DNA of 64,000 bases from JAPHTQ01 sp050288165 (lineage in GTDB: Bacteria; Pseudomonadota; Gammaproteobacteria; Thiohalomonadales; Thiohalomonadaceae), in contig JBNKDG010000005.1 in NCBI GenBank assembly GCA_050288165.1, forward strand, positions 1-64,000, given 5' to 3'. Position numbers and translations under genes: made by a program. Numbering within the stretch: the stretch's first letter is position 1; the number at the start of each line of letters is the position of its first letter. Below are positions 8,030-16,971 of the stretch, one piece after another. The notes beneath the pieces are model-generated. The model was not told the origin of the DNA and searched no databases. It worked only from the letters and a program-made list of their open reading frames with translations.

Positions 8030-9736
8030 GTGGCAACATCAAGACAAAGCATACCTGTTTTCGTGCTGAGCCTCTGCATCCTTGGGCTCAGCGCCTGTAA
8101 CCAAACTCATCAGACCAGTGACGCCGAAGGTAAGGTGCCAACTCCGGTTGAACCGCAAAAACCGGCGAGCACACTCACTGAACAGATCGCAGCAGACGCA
8201 ACCGGTCGAGTAATGCCGGGAGAGGGGCAGAAGCTTATGCGGCAAAAAAGCGAGGTGGCTGGCGTAATGGCTTACAGCCCTTCGTTTGTCGATATCCGCA
8301 CACCCAGCGCCCCGACCAACCGCGACAAGTTCGCCGCCATCGAAGACAACGGCGTCATCTCTGTCACGAATTCCCCGGTTTCGACCTTCAGCATCGATGT
8401 GGATACCGGCGCCTACGCCGTGGTTCGTCGTTTCCTCAATCAGGGACAGATGCCGCCGACCGATGCGGTACGTGCCGAGGAGTTGATCAACTACTTCGAC
8501 TACAACTATCCGACCCCGAACAAAGGCGAGCAGCCCTTCAGTGTCACCACCGAAGTCAGCCGCACTCCGTGGAACAAACAGAGCCATCTGCTACATATCG
8601 GAATCAAGGGCAAAGCGATTGATCGCAACCAGCGTCCGGCGGCAAATCTGGTGTTCCTCATTGATGTTTCCGGCTCAATGGAAAACGCCGATAAACTACC
8701 GCTGCTCAAGTCCGCCTTTCGCCTGTTGGTAAAACAGCTTGATGCAAAAGACCGCGTCAGCATGGTGGTCTATGCCGGTGCCTCCGGCGTGGTGCTCGAA
8801 CCGACCCCCGGTAACGAACAGGGCAAAATTCTCGCCGCACTGGATCAACTCTCCGCTGGCGGTTCCACCCACGGCTCGGCGGGCATAACGCTGGCCTACG
8901 CTATGGCCGAGCAGGGCCGTATCAAGGACGGCATCAATCGCGTGATCCTGGCCACCGATGGCGACTTCAATGTCGGCACGGTCAACCACGAACAGCTCAT
9001 CGACCTCATCGAACAGAAGCGTGCCAACGACATCTCCCTCACTACCCTCGGCTTCGGTCAGGGCAACTACAACGATCAACTGATGGAGCAACTTGCCGAC
9101 AAGGGCAACGGCAACTACGCCTACATCGACACCATCAACGAAGCGCGCAAGGTGCTGGTCGAGGAGTTGAGCGCCACCCTGGAGACCATCGCCAAGGATG
9201 TGAAAATCCAGATCGAATGGAATCCGAATGTGGTCGCGGAATACCGCCTCATCGGTTACGAAAACCGGGTACTGGCACGGGAAGACTTCAACAACGACAA
9301 GGTGGATGCCGGTGACATCGGCGCAGGCCACACCGTCACCGCCCTGTATGAAGTCACCCTGGTTGGCAACAAGGGCCGCCTCGATCCGCTGCGTTATGGC
9401 GAAAGCAAGTCGGCGGATGCAGGCAAGAACGGCGAAATTGCCTTCCTCAAACTGCGCTACAAAGAACCGCAGGGCAGCAAGTCCAAACTGATCAGCCAGC
9501 CGATCCAGACCCGCGACATCATCGACAACCTGCGCAACACCAGCGACAACTTCCGCTTCAGTGCGGCGGTCGCCGGTTTTGGTCAGCTACTGCGTGGTGG
9601 GCGTTACACCGGTGAATTCAACTATGACGATGCGGCAGAACTGGCACGCAACGCACGGGGCGAAGATCGCTTCGGCTATCGCGGTGAGTTCCTGCGGATG
9701 GTGAGTCTTGCTGGCAGTCTGGATAACAGGAATTAA
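8030..9736 (+). CDS. VWA-domain lipoprotein, YfbK-like
   Basis: About 568 residues starting at GTG 8030, which has GGGAG 8 bases upstream; an in-frame upstream extension lacks a leader. The signal peptide ends in lipobox LSAC with lipidation Cys23, so it is a periplasm-facing lipoprotein. The YfbK-type N-terminal domain lies at about 100-190. A von Willebrand A domain follows with a complete MIDAS: DVSGS at 212-216, T280 and D310. The C-terminal domain is of the DUF3520 type. It heads an operon with an ECF sigma factor and an anti-sigma-like protein, so it probably takes part in envelope sensing or in a complex of unknown nature. The gene arrangement is known in other proteobacteria, but the function is not established. 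Confidence 0.87.
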   Translation: MATSRQSIPVFVLSLCILGLSACNQTHQTSDAEGKVPTPVEPQKPASTLTEQIAADATGRVMPGEGQKLMRQKSEVAGVMAYSPSFVDIRTPSAPTNRDKFAAIEDNGVISVTNSPVSTFSIDVDTGAYAVVRRFLNQGQMPPTDAVRAEELINYFDYNYPTPNKGEQPFSVTTEVSRTPWNKQSHLLHIGIKGKAIDRNQRPAANLVFLIDVSGSMENADKLPLLKSAFRLLVKQLDAKDRVSMVVYAGASGVVLEPTPGNEQGKILAALDQLSAGGSTHGSAGITLAYAMAEQGRIKDGINRVILATDGDFNVGTVNHEQLIDLIEQKRANDISLTTLGFGQGNYNDQLMEQLADKGNGNYAYIDTINEARKVLVEELSATLETIAKDVKIQIEWNPNVVAEYRLIGYENRVLAREDFNNDKVDAGDIGAGHTVTALYEVTLVGNKGRLDPLRYGESKSADAGKNGEIAFLKLRYKEPQGSKSKLISQPIQTRDIIDNLRNTSDNFRFSAAVAGFGQLLRGGRYTGEFNYDDAAELARNARGEDRFGYRGEFLRMVSLAGSLDNRN

Positions 9737-9738
9737 CC

Positions 9739-10338
9739 ATGTCAGTGCCTGACGGATGGTCAGCAAGTACGCCATCCGTTAGGCTAGTGCATATGACCGA
9801 ATCGCTCACCGATGAAGACCTCTTCAGCCGTTACCGGCGCGGTGACGTTGCGGCTTTCGAACAGCTTTACCAGCGCTATCGACAAACGCTTTATCGTTAT
9901 CTGGTAAGAACCTGTTCCAACACCGCCGAGGCAGAAGACATCTATCACGATGTCTGGTCGCGGGTGATTAACGCAAAGAACCCCTTCACTGACGGTTCGT
10001 TCAAGGCCTACCTTTTTCAGATCGCCCGCAACATCAGCATCGACCGTTCACGCCGTAACCGGCTGCAACTGGTCAGCGATGAAGCAACACTCGATGCCCA
10101 GCCCTCGAATGACAAACCGGCAGATGAACGACAGCACCTGGAAGACTGCGGCGAGCGCCTGCTGAATGAACTGGGACAACTGCCCGCAGAGCAGCGCGAC
10201 GCGTTTCTCCTCAAGGAGGAATCCGATCTCACCCTGGAGCAGATCGCGCAACTGGTAAACGTAGGTCGCGAAACGATCAAAAGCCGACTGCGCTATGCGC
10301 TGCAGCGCCTGCGTGAAGCACTGGAGGATTGCCTGTGA
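9739..10338 (+). CDS. ECF sigma factor of the VWA operon
   Basis: A 199-residue sigma-70 family ECF protein. Region 2 contains AFEQLYQRYRQTLYRYL and AEAEDIYHDVWSRV. Region 4 contains LPAEQRDAFLLKEESDLTLEQIA followed by VGRETIKSRLRYALQRLRE. The ATG at 9739 has AGGA 7 bases upstream and follows the VWA stop by 2 bases, implying translational coupling. An ATG at 9793 is an alternative start that would remove a poorly conserved 18-residue leader. It is coupled to the anti-sigma-like gene by a GTGA overlap. Confidence 0.9.
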   Translation: MSVPDGWSASTPSVRLVHMTESLTDEDLFSRYRRGDVAAFEQLYQRYRQTLYRYLVRTCSNTAEAEDIYHDVWSRVINAKNPFTDGSFKAYLFQIARNISIDRSRRNRLQLVSDEATLDAQPSNDKPADERQHLEDCGERLLNELGQLPAEQRDAFLLKEESDLTLEQIAQLVNVGRETIKSRLRYALQRLREALEDCL

Positions 10339-10961
10339 ACACACCACACGACGACATGCCAGAACATGATCCACACATCAGTGCCCTGTACCGCCAAGCC
10401 GGTGACATCGCACCGCCCGCTTCGCTGGATGAAGCGGTGCTTGCCAGTGCGCGCCGTGCTGTACGTCAGCGTCGCCAGCGCTGGATAGTGCCGCTCTCCA
10501 CTGCGGCAGTACTCATGCTCGGCTTGACTGTATTGCTGAAAATCAACAGTGAATGGCAGACCAAAGAGAGCGTACCGATGGCCATGCCACACGAAGAAAA
10601 GGCGGAGGCCTCAGCAGGCATGTTGGCGAAAAAGGCCGCGCCTGCCTCTCCGGCACCTCAGGTACTAAGAGCCGTACCACCGCAGCAGTCCTCCAGGGCA
10701 AAAACAGAAATCGCCGAATCGTTCGGCGCTGTTGCCGATGCCGTTCAAAAAACGGATAAACAGAAAGAGAACGAAACGCTGGCTATCGCGGGCGCAGCAC
10801 AGGCCGAACCAAAGGTGCTGGAACCGAAGCCGTGGATCGAGAAGATCCGCAAACTGATAGAAGAGAAGAAACTGGATGAAGGCAGGAAGGAACTGCGGGC
10901 CTTCAGGAAACGCTATCCGGATTACAAGCTACCGAATGATCTGAAATCACTGGTGGATTAA
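10335..10961 (+). CDS. Putative anti-sigma / regulator, single-pass membrane protein
   Basis: Begins at GTG 10335, which overlaps the sigma stop codon and has GGAGG 7 bases upstream. About 208 residues: a basic, cytoplasmic N terminus of about 50 residues, one transmembrane helix (about 50-67, WIVPLSTAAVLMLGLTVLL), then a low-complexity Ala/Pro/Lys-rich periplasmic stretch and a C-terminal charged helical segment with the repeated idea KKLDEGRKELRAFRKRYPDY. The single helix and the place next to an ECF gene suggest it holds or modulates the sigma factor. No ZAS zinc motif is present, so the anti-sigma role is inference. Confidence 0.65.
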   Translation: MNTPHDDMPEHDPHISALYRQAGDIAPPASLDEAVLASARRAVRQRRQRWIVPLSTAAVLMLGLTVLLKINSEWQTKESVPMAMPHEEKAEASAGMLAKKAAPASPAPQVLRAVPPQQSSRAKTEIAESFGAVADAVQKTDKQKENETLAIAGAAQAEPKVLEPKPWIEKIRKLIEEKKLDEGRKELRAFRKRYPDYKLPNDLKSLVD

Positions 10962-10965
10962 TGCC

Positions 10966-11006
10966 GGTCAGGATGAGGCGCACTGGCCTCTCCATCAAAC
11001 CTGACC
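10966..11006. terminator. Compound hairpin between convergent genes
   Basis: GGTCAGG (10966-10972) pairs with CCTGACC (11000-11006). Inside it GAGGC (10975-10979) pairs with GCCTC (10986-10990). It lies between the anti-sigma gene and the leftward RRM gene, as expected for a shared terminator. Confidence 0.5.
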
Positions 11007-11015
11007 TGTTGGACC

Positions 11016-11279
11016 TTACCGTCTTCCCCGCTTATTGAATCGGGGCCGCTCATCACTGATTTTCAGGGTGTTGCCCATGAAGCTCTTACCCTTCAGCCCG
11101 ACGATAGCGGCGCGGGCCTCATGACCTTCCATACCAATGGTGGCAAAGCCGCGGTTTTTACCGCTGAAGATGTCGCGCGGTAATTCGATCTTTCTCACCT
11201 TGCCATACTCCCCAAAAAGCGCGGTGATCTCCTCTTCCGTTGCCTGCGGCGGGATATTCCCGACAAATAGCATTTTCAT
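11016..11279 (-). CDS. RNA-binding protein with a single RRM
   Basis: An 87-residue protein that is almost entirely one RNA recognition motif. RNP2 is MLFVGNI at 3-9 and RNP1 is KNRGFATI near 42-49, followed by a short basic tail (RPRFNKRGRR). AAGGA lies about 9 bases before the ATG. Such small RRM proteins are common in gammaproteobacteria and cyanobacteria, and several respond to cold. Here it follows a cold-shock gene on the same strand but is separated from it by a strong terminator. A TATGGGG/CCCCATA hairpin at about 11300-11325 lies in its leader. Confidence 0.9.
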   Translation of the reverse strand: MKMLFVGNIPPQATEEEITALFGEYGKVRKIELPRDIFSGKNRGFATIGMEGHEARAAIVGLKGKSFMGNTLKISDERPRFNKRGRR

Positions 11280-11364
11280 CTGATTGCATCCTTATTGTGG
11301 TATGGGGCTGTATGAACACCCCATAAGGTGGAGCCATGCCTGAGACTGGCCAGACGGGAGGGCT

Positions 11365-11423
11365 AAAAAGCATCAGGCCGGCGTTTCACTCAACTCATGG
11401 GAGTGAGCGAAAGCCGGCCTGAT
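11365..11423 (-). terminator. Rho-independent terminator of the cold-shock gene
   Basis: On the minus strand a long stem (11423-11401 with 11396-11372, core ATCAGGCCGGC / GCCGGCCTGAT) is followed by CTTTTT at 11370-11365. It separates the cold-shock gene from the RRM gene. Confidence 0.85.
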
Positions 11424-11470
11424 TGTTTGGCAAGGGCAGGGGAATTCCCCCACCCCTTCAGCACCAATAC

Positions 11471-11674
11471 TTACTGCGGAACTACGTTAGAGGCTTGCGG
11501 ACCTTTCGGGCCGTTCTCAACGTTGAAAGTAACCGCTTGGCCTTCGGCCAGGGTTTTGAATCCGCTGCCCTGAATAGAGCTGAAGTGAACGAATACGTCT
11601 GCGCCGCCGTCGTCCTGGCTGATGAAGCCGAAGCCTTTGGATTCGTTAAACCACTTTACTTTACCTGTTGCCAT
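11471..11674 (-). CDS. Cold-shock domain protein (CspA family)
   Basis: A 67-residue single cold-shock domain binding single-stranded RNA/DNA. RNP1 is KGFGFISQ at 13-20 and RNP2 is VFVHFSSI at 27-34, with WFNESKGFGFI typical of Csp proteins. Length and composition are standard. AAGG lies about 10 bases before the ATG. About 170 bases of AT-rich sequence lie upstream (11675-11847), long enough for the structured 5' leader often found on csp mRNAs; I saw no clear promoter there. Which Csp paralogue it is cannot be told. Confidence 0.95.
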   Translation of the reverse strand: MATGKVKWFNESKGFGFISQDDGGADVFVHFSSIQGSGFKTLAEGQAVTFNVENGPKGPQASNVVPQ

Positions 11675-11847
11675 ATCAAATTTACCTTTAAAAAATTAAG
11701 AATTGAGAATTACGCATACAGGTATAGTGGGGAGGTTTCACTGAGTATCTTGAAGGAACTGCTGGAACTGACCGTGTAACAATATCTGTAGCGCACGACA
11801 ATATACGCTATATAAAGCAAACATAATAGCTATTTTCACTCAATCTG

Positions 11848-12582
11848 TTATCCCGGTTTACCCCGGGACGCCAGCATCGCACAGACATCATTCGACTCCA
11901 CATAGCGGATACCCTGGGTAAACAGAGTGGCAGCAGTTTCCATATCCCGGGTTTCGTAGACCATCCATTTCCATGGGTCGGCTGCGAAGTCATGGCTGCG
12001 ATGGAGGCAGTGCTCGATACCTGTTACCAGGTAATCCAGGCGGTGCTCTTTTGCCAGCAGATGGTCGTTCTCATCCCAGCGATGCACAATCCAGCCGATG
12101 GGAAAACCATACCGTTTTCTGGCCAACAGCAGGGCATCAAGGGAATCGGCAATCAGCACACACCGCCCCGCGATCGGTGCCAGCGCGTCCCCCACCTGCT
12201 TTACAAACGGCTCGATACCGAACACCGCAAGCGATTCATCCTTCAGCTCGACAAAGGCCGTCACCTGCGGCGATTGCTGCAACAGCGACACCATCTCACG
12301 CAACGCGGGTAACCGGATATCGGCAAACTTTCCACCCAGCCGTTCCGCCTCCCCCACACTGTAGCGGAGCAGTTCTATATAGTTGGTCCCGGCAACATCG
12401 ACCGCCTCGCCCGCTGTTCGCTCAAGGGAGATATCGTGGCAGACCACCGGCACAAGGTCGGCGGTCATCTGCAAGTCAAACTCAACGGCGGTGGCCCCGC
12501 AGGCTATCGCCTGGCCAATAGATTCCAGTGTATTTTCAGGGAAATCGACACTCTGCCCACGATGTGCAACCCACTCGCCCAT
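11848..12582 (-). CDS. Glycerophosphodiester phosphodiesterase (GDPD)
   Basis: A 244-residue cytosolic-type enzyme (no signal peptide) that hydrolyses glycerophosphodiesters from phospholipid turnover to sn-glycerol 3-phosphate. The active-site signature is present: AHRG at 6-9, PENT near 15-18, EFDLQMTAD with the metal-binding acidic residues, and HD (CHDISLERT). Length is typical of UgpQ-like proteins. It stands alone; just upstream lies a MITE-like repeat. Confidence 0.9.
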   Translation of the reverse strand: MGEWVAHRGQSVDFPENTLESIGQAIACGATAVEFDLQMTADLVPVVCHDISLERTAGEAVDVAGTNYIELLRYSVGEAERLGGKFADIRLPALREMVSLLQQSPQVTAFVELKDESLAVFGIEPFVKQVGDALAPIAGRCVLIADSLDALLLARKRYGFPIGWIVHRWDENDHLLAKEHRLDYLVTGIEHCLHRSHDFAADPWKWMVYETRDMETAATLFTQGIRYVESNDVCAMLASRGKPG

Positions 12583-12601
12583 ACCCTATCCCTATATTGT
12601 C

Positions 12602-12746
12602 TAGAAGTGGTCTCAAAATTAAGATTCGCGCTCTGAGACAAGGCGCAAAGTCTGCGAGGAGCGCAGTTTACCGGTAGTAAATGAGCACCGTAGCAGGCTT
12701 TGCAACACCGGATCAGAGTGCGCAGATAATTTTGAGGCCACTTCTA
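12602..12746. repeat. MITE-like element, copy 1
   Basis: 145 bases bounded by 20-bp terminal inverted repeats with one mismatch: TAGAAGTGGTCTCAAAATTA at 12602-12621 and the complement of TAGAAGTGGCCTCAAAATTA at 12727-12746. Inner parts also pair (CGCGCTCTGA with its near-complement), so the whole element can fold. Its reverse complement aligns with a second copy at 42539-42677. It has no coding capacity. Confidence 0.8.
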
Positions 12747-12834
12747 CCATCATGCAGCATAGCCGCTGCCTATGATATTGACCTCCGCAAAAGCTTTTTC
12801 CCGGCAGATCCACTACCATTACGCCCCCCGAATA

Positions 12835-15741
12835 ATGAGAAAAAACGTGGACACCTTTATCCCCGGACAACGCTGGATCAGCGACGCCGAACTGCAACTG
12901 GGCCTCGGCACGGTACTCACCGTCGAGCACCGCACGGTCACTGTGGTGTTTCTTGCCAGTAGCGAAACCCGCACTTATGCCAAGCAAAGCGCGCCACTTA
13001 CCCGTGTCGCCTTCAGCGCGGGCGATACGGTGCATGCCACCGAGGGGTGGAGCCTACATATTGAGCGGGCCGAGGAAGATAAAGGTCTGCTCACCTACAT
13101 CGGCCACGATGAGGACGGCAACCCGGCCCGTCTACCGGAAGGCCAACTGGATAACCTGATCCAGCTTAACCGCCCGGCGGAACGACTCTTCACCGGCCAG
13201 TTCGACCACGACAAACTCTTCGCCCTGCGCCGCGATACCCTGCAACACGCCGCACGCCTGAGCCGCTCGGATCTGCGTGGCCTCACCGGCGGGCGCACCA
13301 GCCTCATCCCACACCAACTCTATATCGCCCACGAAGTGGCCAGCCGTTATGCACCGCGAGTGTTACTGGCCGATGAGGTGGGCCTCGGCAAGACCATCGA
13401 GGCGGGCCTGATCCTGCATCAACAACTGCTCACCGAGCGGGCACAGCGGGTACTCATCGTGGTACCGGAAAGCCTGCTGCACCAGTGGCTGGTGGAGATG
13501 CTGCGCCGCTTCAACCTCTTCTTCAGCCTGTTCGACGAAGAGCGCTGCCTCGCCATCGAAGAGAGCAGCGGCCAGGACAACCCCTTCCAGGCCGAGCAAC
13601 TGGTGCTCACCTCCATCGCCTTCCTGCGCGATCACCCGGCACGTTACCAGCAGGCGCTGGCCGCCGGTTGGGATCTGCTGGTGGTGGATGAGGCCCACCA
13701 CCTTGCCTGGTCGCCCGAGGCCCCCAGCGTCGAGTATCAAATGGTCGAGCAACTCGCCGCAGTCACCAAAGGCGTATTGCTGCTGACCGCCACCCCGGAG
13801 CAACTGGGCAAGCTGAGCCACTTCGCCCGCCTGCGCCTGCTCGATCCCGATCGTTTCCCCGACTTCGATCAGTTCGTCGCCGAAGAGGCCGCCTACGAAC
13901 CGGTGGCCCAGGCGGTGGAAGCACTGCTGGAAGAAACACCACTCGACGAGTCCGCCCGCAACACCCTGCTCGCCACTCTGGATGAGGGCGACAACCGCGC
14001 CCACCTCGACACCCTCAACGATCCCGCCGCCACGCCCGAGTCACAAAGCGCAGCACGGCTGGCACTGGTCGAACACCTGCTGGATCGCCACGGCACCGGA
14101 CGGGTGCTCTACCGCAACACCCGCGCCGCGGTGCAGGGTTTTCCCGCCCGTGAGCTGCACGCCTACCCGCTGCCGCTCCCCGAGGCCTACGCCGAAGCGA
14201 TCACCGCGCTGCAACAGAGCGGCATCAGTGAGCCCTCACTATTGCTCTGCCCGGAACGCATTTTCCAGCAACTCTCCGATCTCTCCTCAGGCTGGAGCAA
14301 AATCGATCCCCGCGTCGCCTGGTTGATCGAACAACTGCGCTCCCTGCGCAAAGAGAAGGTGCTGGTGATCTGCGCCAGCGCAGAGACCGCACTGGATCTG
14401 GCCGACGCCCTGCGCGAACAGTCCGGCATCCACGCCGCCCTGTTCCACGAAGGCATGAGCCTCATCGAGCGCGACCGCGCCGCCGCCTACTTTGCCGATA
14501 CGGAGTACGGTAGCCCAGTGTTGCTCTGCTCGGAGATCGGCAGCGAGGGCCGCAACTTCCAGTTCGCCCATCACCTGATCCTGTTCGATCTGCCGCTCAA
14601 TCCAGACCTGCTGGAACAGCGCATCGGCCGACTCGACCGCATCGGCCAGACGCAGACCATCCGCATCCACGTCCCCTATCTGGAACAGAGTGCGCAGGAA
14701 GTCATGATGCAGTGGTATCACCACGGCCTCGGCGCCTTCGAGCAGACCTGCCCGGCCGGATACAGTGTTTATGTTCAGGTGCAGGAGACTTTGCTTGAAG
14801 CACTACATCAGGTCGACGAAGGGCTGGCCGATCTGCCCAACCTCATCGCCGTGACACAAAAACTGCATCAGGAATTGAACGACGCGCTGCACCGCGGTCG
14901 CGACCGACTGCTGGAATACAACTCCTGCCGCCCGCATGTTGCCGAAGCGCTGCGCGATACAGCAGTAGCGGTCTCCACCGACGACACCCTGCCGGACTAT
15001 CTCGACACAGTGTTCGACAGTCACGGCATCGACAGCGAACCGCACAGTGAACACTGCCTCATCGTCCGTCCCTCTGAGCAGCAACACGGACACCTGCCGG
15101 GACTGAACGAAGAGGGCATGACCATCACCTACGACCGCGCCACCGCCCTGGCCAATGAAGACATCCACTTCCTCACCTGGGAACATCCGTTGGTACGCAG
15201 TGCGATGGAGATGGTGCTCGGCAACGAACGCGGCAACTGCGCACTGGTTGCCACCAGACTGCCCGGCGTACAGGCGGGACAACTCTTACTGGAATGCCTG
15301 TTTGTGCTGGAGAGTGCCGGTAGCGAAAATCTGGCCAGCCACTACCTGCCCCCGACCACCTTGCGCGTGGTCATCGACAGTCAGGGTAAAGAACGCACGG
15401 CAGAACCCGCCTTTACGCGCATCACCCCGGCCGGTGAACCGATAGACGCCGAAACCGCCGCACGTATCGTCCGCGCCTACACCGAAGAGCTGCGCACCAT
15501 GGTCAAGGCAGGCGAACAACAGGCACGCACGCAGGCCCCGGCCATACTGCAACAGGCCCATGCCCAGACCATCAACACCCTGCAAAAGGAAGTGGATCGG
15601 TTAAAAGCCCTGCGCCGGGTGAATCCCAATGTACGTGAGGAAGAGATCGCCTTCTTCGAGATGCAACAGAAGGCGTTGGTCAAAGCCATCGACAACGCCG
15701 TACCAAGACTGGACGCCTTGCGGGTAGTAGTGACGACATAA
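12835..15741 (+). CDS. rapA: RNA polymerase-associated SWI2/SNF2 ATPase RapA
   Basis: A 968-residue protein, the same length as E. coli RapA, which recycles stalled RNA polymerase. The N-terminal Tudor-like region (IPGQRWISDAELQLGLGTV) is followed by the helicase core: motif I ADEVGLGKT, motif II DEAHH, motif III TATPEQLG, and helicase-C motifs EIGSEGRNFQFA and QRIGRLDRIGQ. Of the possible starts I chose the ATG at 12835 because it gives the family N terminus; a GTG at 12847 is also possible, and neither has a strong ribosome binding site. The C-terminal region with a long helical segment matches the family. Monocistronic. Confidence 0.95.
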   Translation: MRKNVDTFIPGQRWISDAELQLGLGTVLTVEHRTVTVVFLASSETRTYAKQSAPLTRVAFSAGDTVHATEGWSLHIERAEEDKGLLTYIGHDEDGNPARLPEGQLDNLIQLNRPAERLFTGQFDHDKLFALRRDTLQHAARLSRSDLRGLTGGRTSLIPHQLYIAHEVASRYAPRVLLADEVGLGKTIEAGLILHQQLLTERAQRVLIVVPESLLHQWLVEMLRRFNLFFSLFDEERCLAIEESSGQDNPFQAEQLVLTSIAFLRDHPARYQQALAAGWDLLVVDEAHHLAWSPEAPSVEYQMVEQLAAVTKGVLLLTATPEQLGKLSHFARLRLLDPDRFPDFDQFVAEEAAYEPVAQAVEALLEETPLDESARNTLLATLDEGDNRAHLDTLNDPAATPESQSAARLALVEHLLDRHGTGRVLYRNTRAAVQGFPARELHAYPLPLPEAYAEAITALQQSGISEPSLLLCPERIFQQLSDLSSGWSKIDPRVAWLIEQLRSLRKEKVLVICASAETALDLADALREQSGIHAALFHEGMSLIERDRAAAYFADTEYGSPVLLCSEIGSEGRNFQFAHHLILFDLPLNPDLLEQRIGRLDRIGQTQTIRIHVPYLEQSAQEVMMQWYHHGLGAFEQTCPAGYSVYVQVQETLLEALHQVDEGLADLPNLIAVTQKLHQELNDALHRGRDRLLEYNSCRPHVAEALRDTAVAVSTDDTLPDYLDTVFDSHGIDSEPHSEHCLIVRPSEQQHGHLPGLNEEGMTITYDRATALANEDIHFLTWEHPLVRSAMEMVLGNERGNCALVATRLPGVQAGQLLLECLFVLESAGSENLASHYLPPTTLRVVIDSQGKERTAEPAFTRITPAGEPIDAETAARIVRAYTEELRTMVKAGEQQARTQAPAILQQAHAQTINTLQKEVDRLKALRRVNPNVREEEIAFFEMQQKALVKAIDNAVPRLDALRVVVTT

Positions 15742-15761
15742 TCACGCAGTAATCGATATAT

Positions 15762-16910
15762 TTATTTCACACTGGCCAAACCGACCGCCCTTGCCAGTCG
15801 TGCATATTTGATGAACAGTTTGTTAGTCGCTTCCTCAAATTCCGATACGGTGTTTTCATCTTCCGGCTCGAAGAAGCAGGTGGGATCCTCCTGCAGATAA
15901 TCGCCGCTATGGTAGTACGCCAAGGCTCGGCAACCATTGCACGTCATCTTATAACGGCATCTCCCGCACTTGCCCTGCACATTTTCCCTGTTCAGCAAAT
16001 CCCTGAATACCGTACTTTTATCAATAATATCGTAAAGACTTTGCTCCCGAATATTACCGGCGACAACTTCGTCCAGCAAGGTTGTGCAAGGGGAGACATT
16101 GCCTTCAGCGCCTATGGCAATCCAGGAACCGATCCAACAGCCGATGTGCGGATTCTGGGGCACCGTTACATTATAGACATTCCCTCCCGATATCTCTGAA
16201 TGTAGTTCTGGGGAGAGGAAAAAGGGTGTATAGCTGAGATAACTGGAAATCTTATTGAGCAAACTCGGATGAACAACATTTTTCATGTCCTGCTTTGTTA
16301 TCGAAAGCTCATTGAAACGCTCCTTTCCCGACATTCTCGCGATATATGGCGAGCGATTGAACGAGATTCGATTCTCTTCCAACCATTGCAGGGTACTATC
16401 CAGGCATGCCAAATTCTGCTTACTAACAACGACCACAACATGCTTTCGCACTTTATGTTTCTTACATAGCTGAACAAGTTCAATAAAACTATCTGGACTG
16501 GACTGCCTGGTAACCTCATTCAATTCGATATCATCGATAGAATTTACACCGAGCACCAATACAATTTTTCTGCCTGCAATCCTTTTCAGCTCCAGTATCG
16601 TTTTTTCGTCAATCTTCAGACCATTAGTTAACAGCCGTATTTCATACCCCATACCAATCGCTGCTTCAATAATATCCAGTGAGTCAGGACGAAGTAGAAA
16701 CTCTCCGCCACCGAGCTGCACTTGCCTGGCGCCGAGTTCTTTTGCTGGGGCAAGAATACGATGAATTATCTCATCGTATGTAAGCTCCTTCCCGGATAGC
16801 TCTTTAACTAATCTCTTATCGTTGGAGCCCGCCATGCACATAGGGCATGACAAATTGCACTTTCTGGTGCCGTCTATGTAAATAACAGGGAAATTGTATT
16901 TATTGACCAT
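15762..16910 (-). CDS. Radical SAM / SPASM-domain maturase
   Basis: A 382-residue radical SAM enzyme. CNLSCPMC places the cluster cysteines at C18, C22 and C25; LGGGEF at 66-71 is the GGE motif binding S-adenosylmethionine. The C-terminal SPASM region has C258, C275, C315, C318, C324, C327 and C345, enough for one or two auxiliary iron-sulfur clusters. SPASM enzymes usually modify peptides, sometimes carrier-bound or other substrates. It is encoded 61 bases after an NRPS-acyltransferase gene, in the same direction and with the same AT-rich composition, so its substrate is probably the product or a carrier-bound intermediate of that NRPS. No precursor-peptide gene is visible nearby. The product is unknown. 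Confidence 0.88.
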   Translation of the reverse strand: MVNKYNFPVIYIDGTRKCNLSCPMCMAGSNDKRLVKELSGKELTYDEIIHRILAPAKELGARQVQLGGGEFLLRPDSLDIIEAAIGMGYEIRLLTNGLKIDEKTILELKRIAGRKIVLVLGVNSIDDIELNEVTRQSSPDSFIELVQLCKKHKVRKHVVVVVSKQNLACLDSTLQWLEENRISFNRSPYIARMSGKERFNELSITKQDMKNVVHPSLLNKISSYLSYTPFFLSPELHSEISGGNVYNVTVPQNPHIGCWIGSWIAIGAEGNVSPCTTLLDEVVAGNIREQSLYDIIDKSTVFRDLLNRENVQGKCGRCRYKMTCNGCRALAYYHSGDYLQEDPTCFFEPEDENTVSEFEEATNKLFIKYARLARAVGLASVK

Positions 16911-16971
16911 AATCCTTATCTTCCTTTCCTATTTTTTGTATTAACCTGCCAATCAGGCCAGGCAAAGGCCG

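Noticed and set aside
12619..13035. A 138-codon leftward frame across the MITE and rapA start
   Set aside because: It crosses a non-coding repeat and the conserved N terminus of RapA, and has no ribosome binding site.
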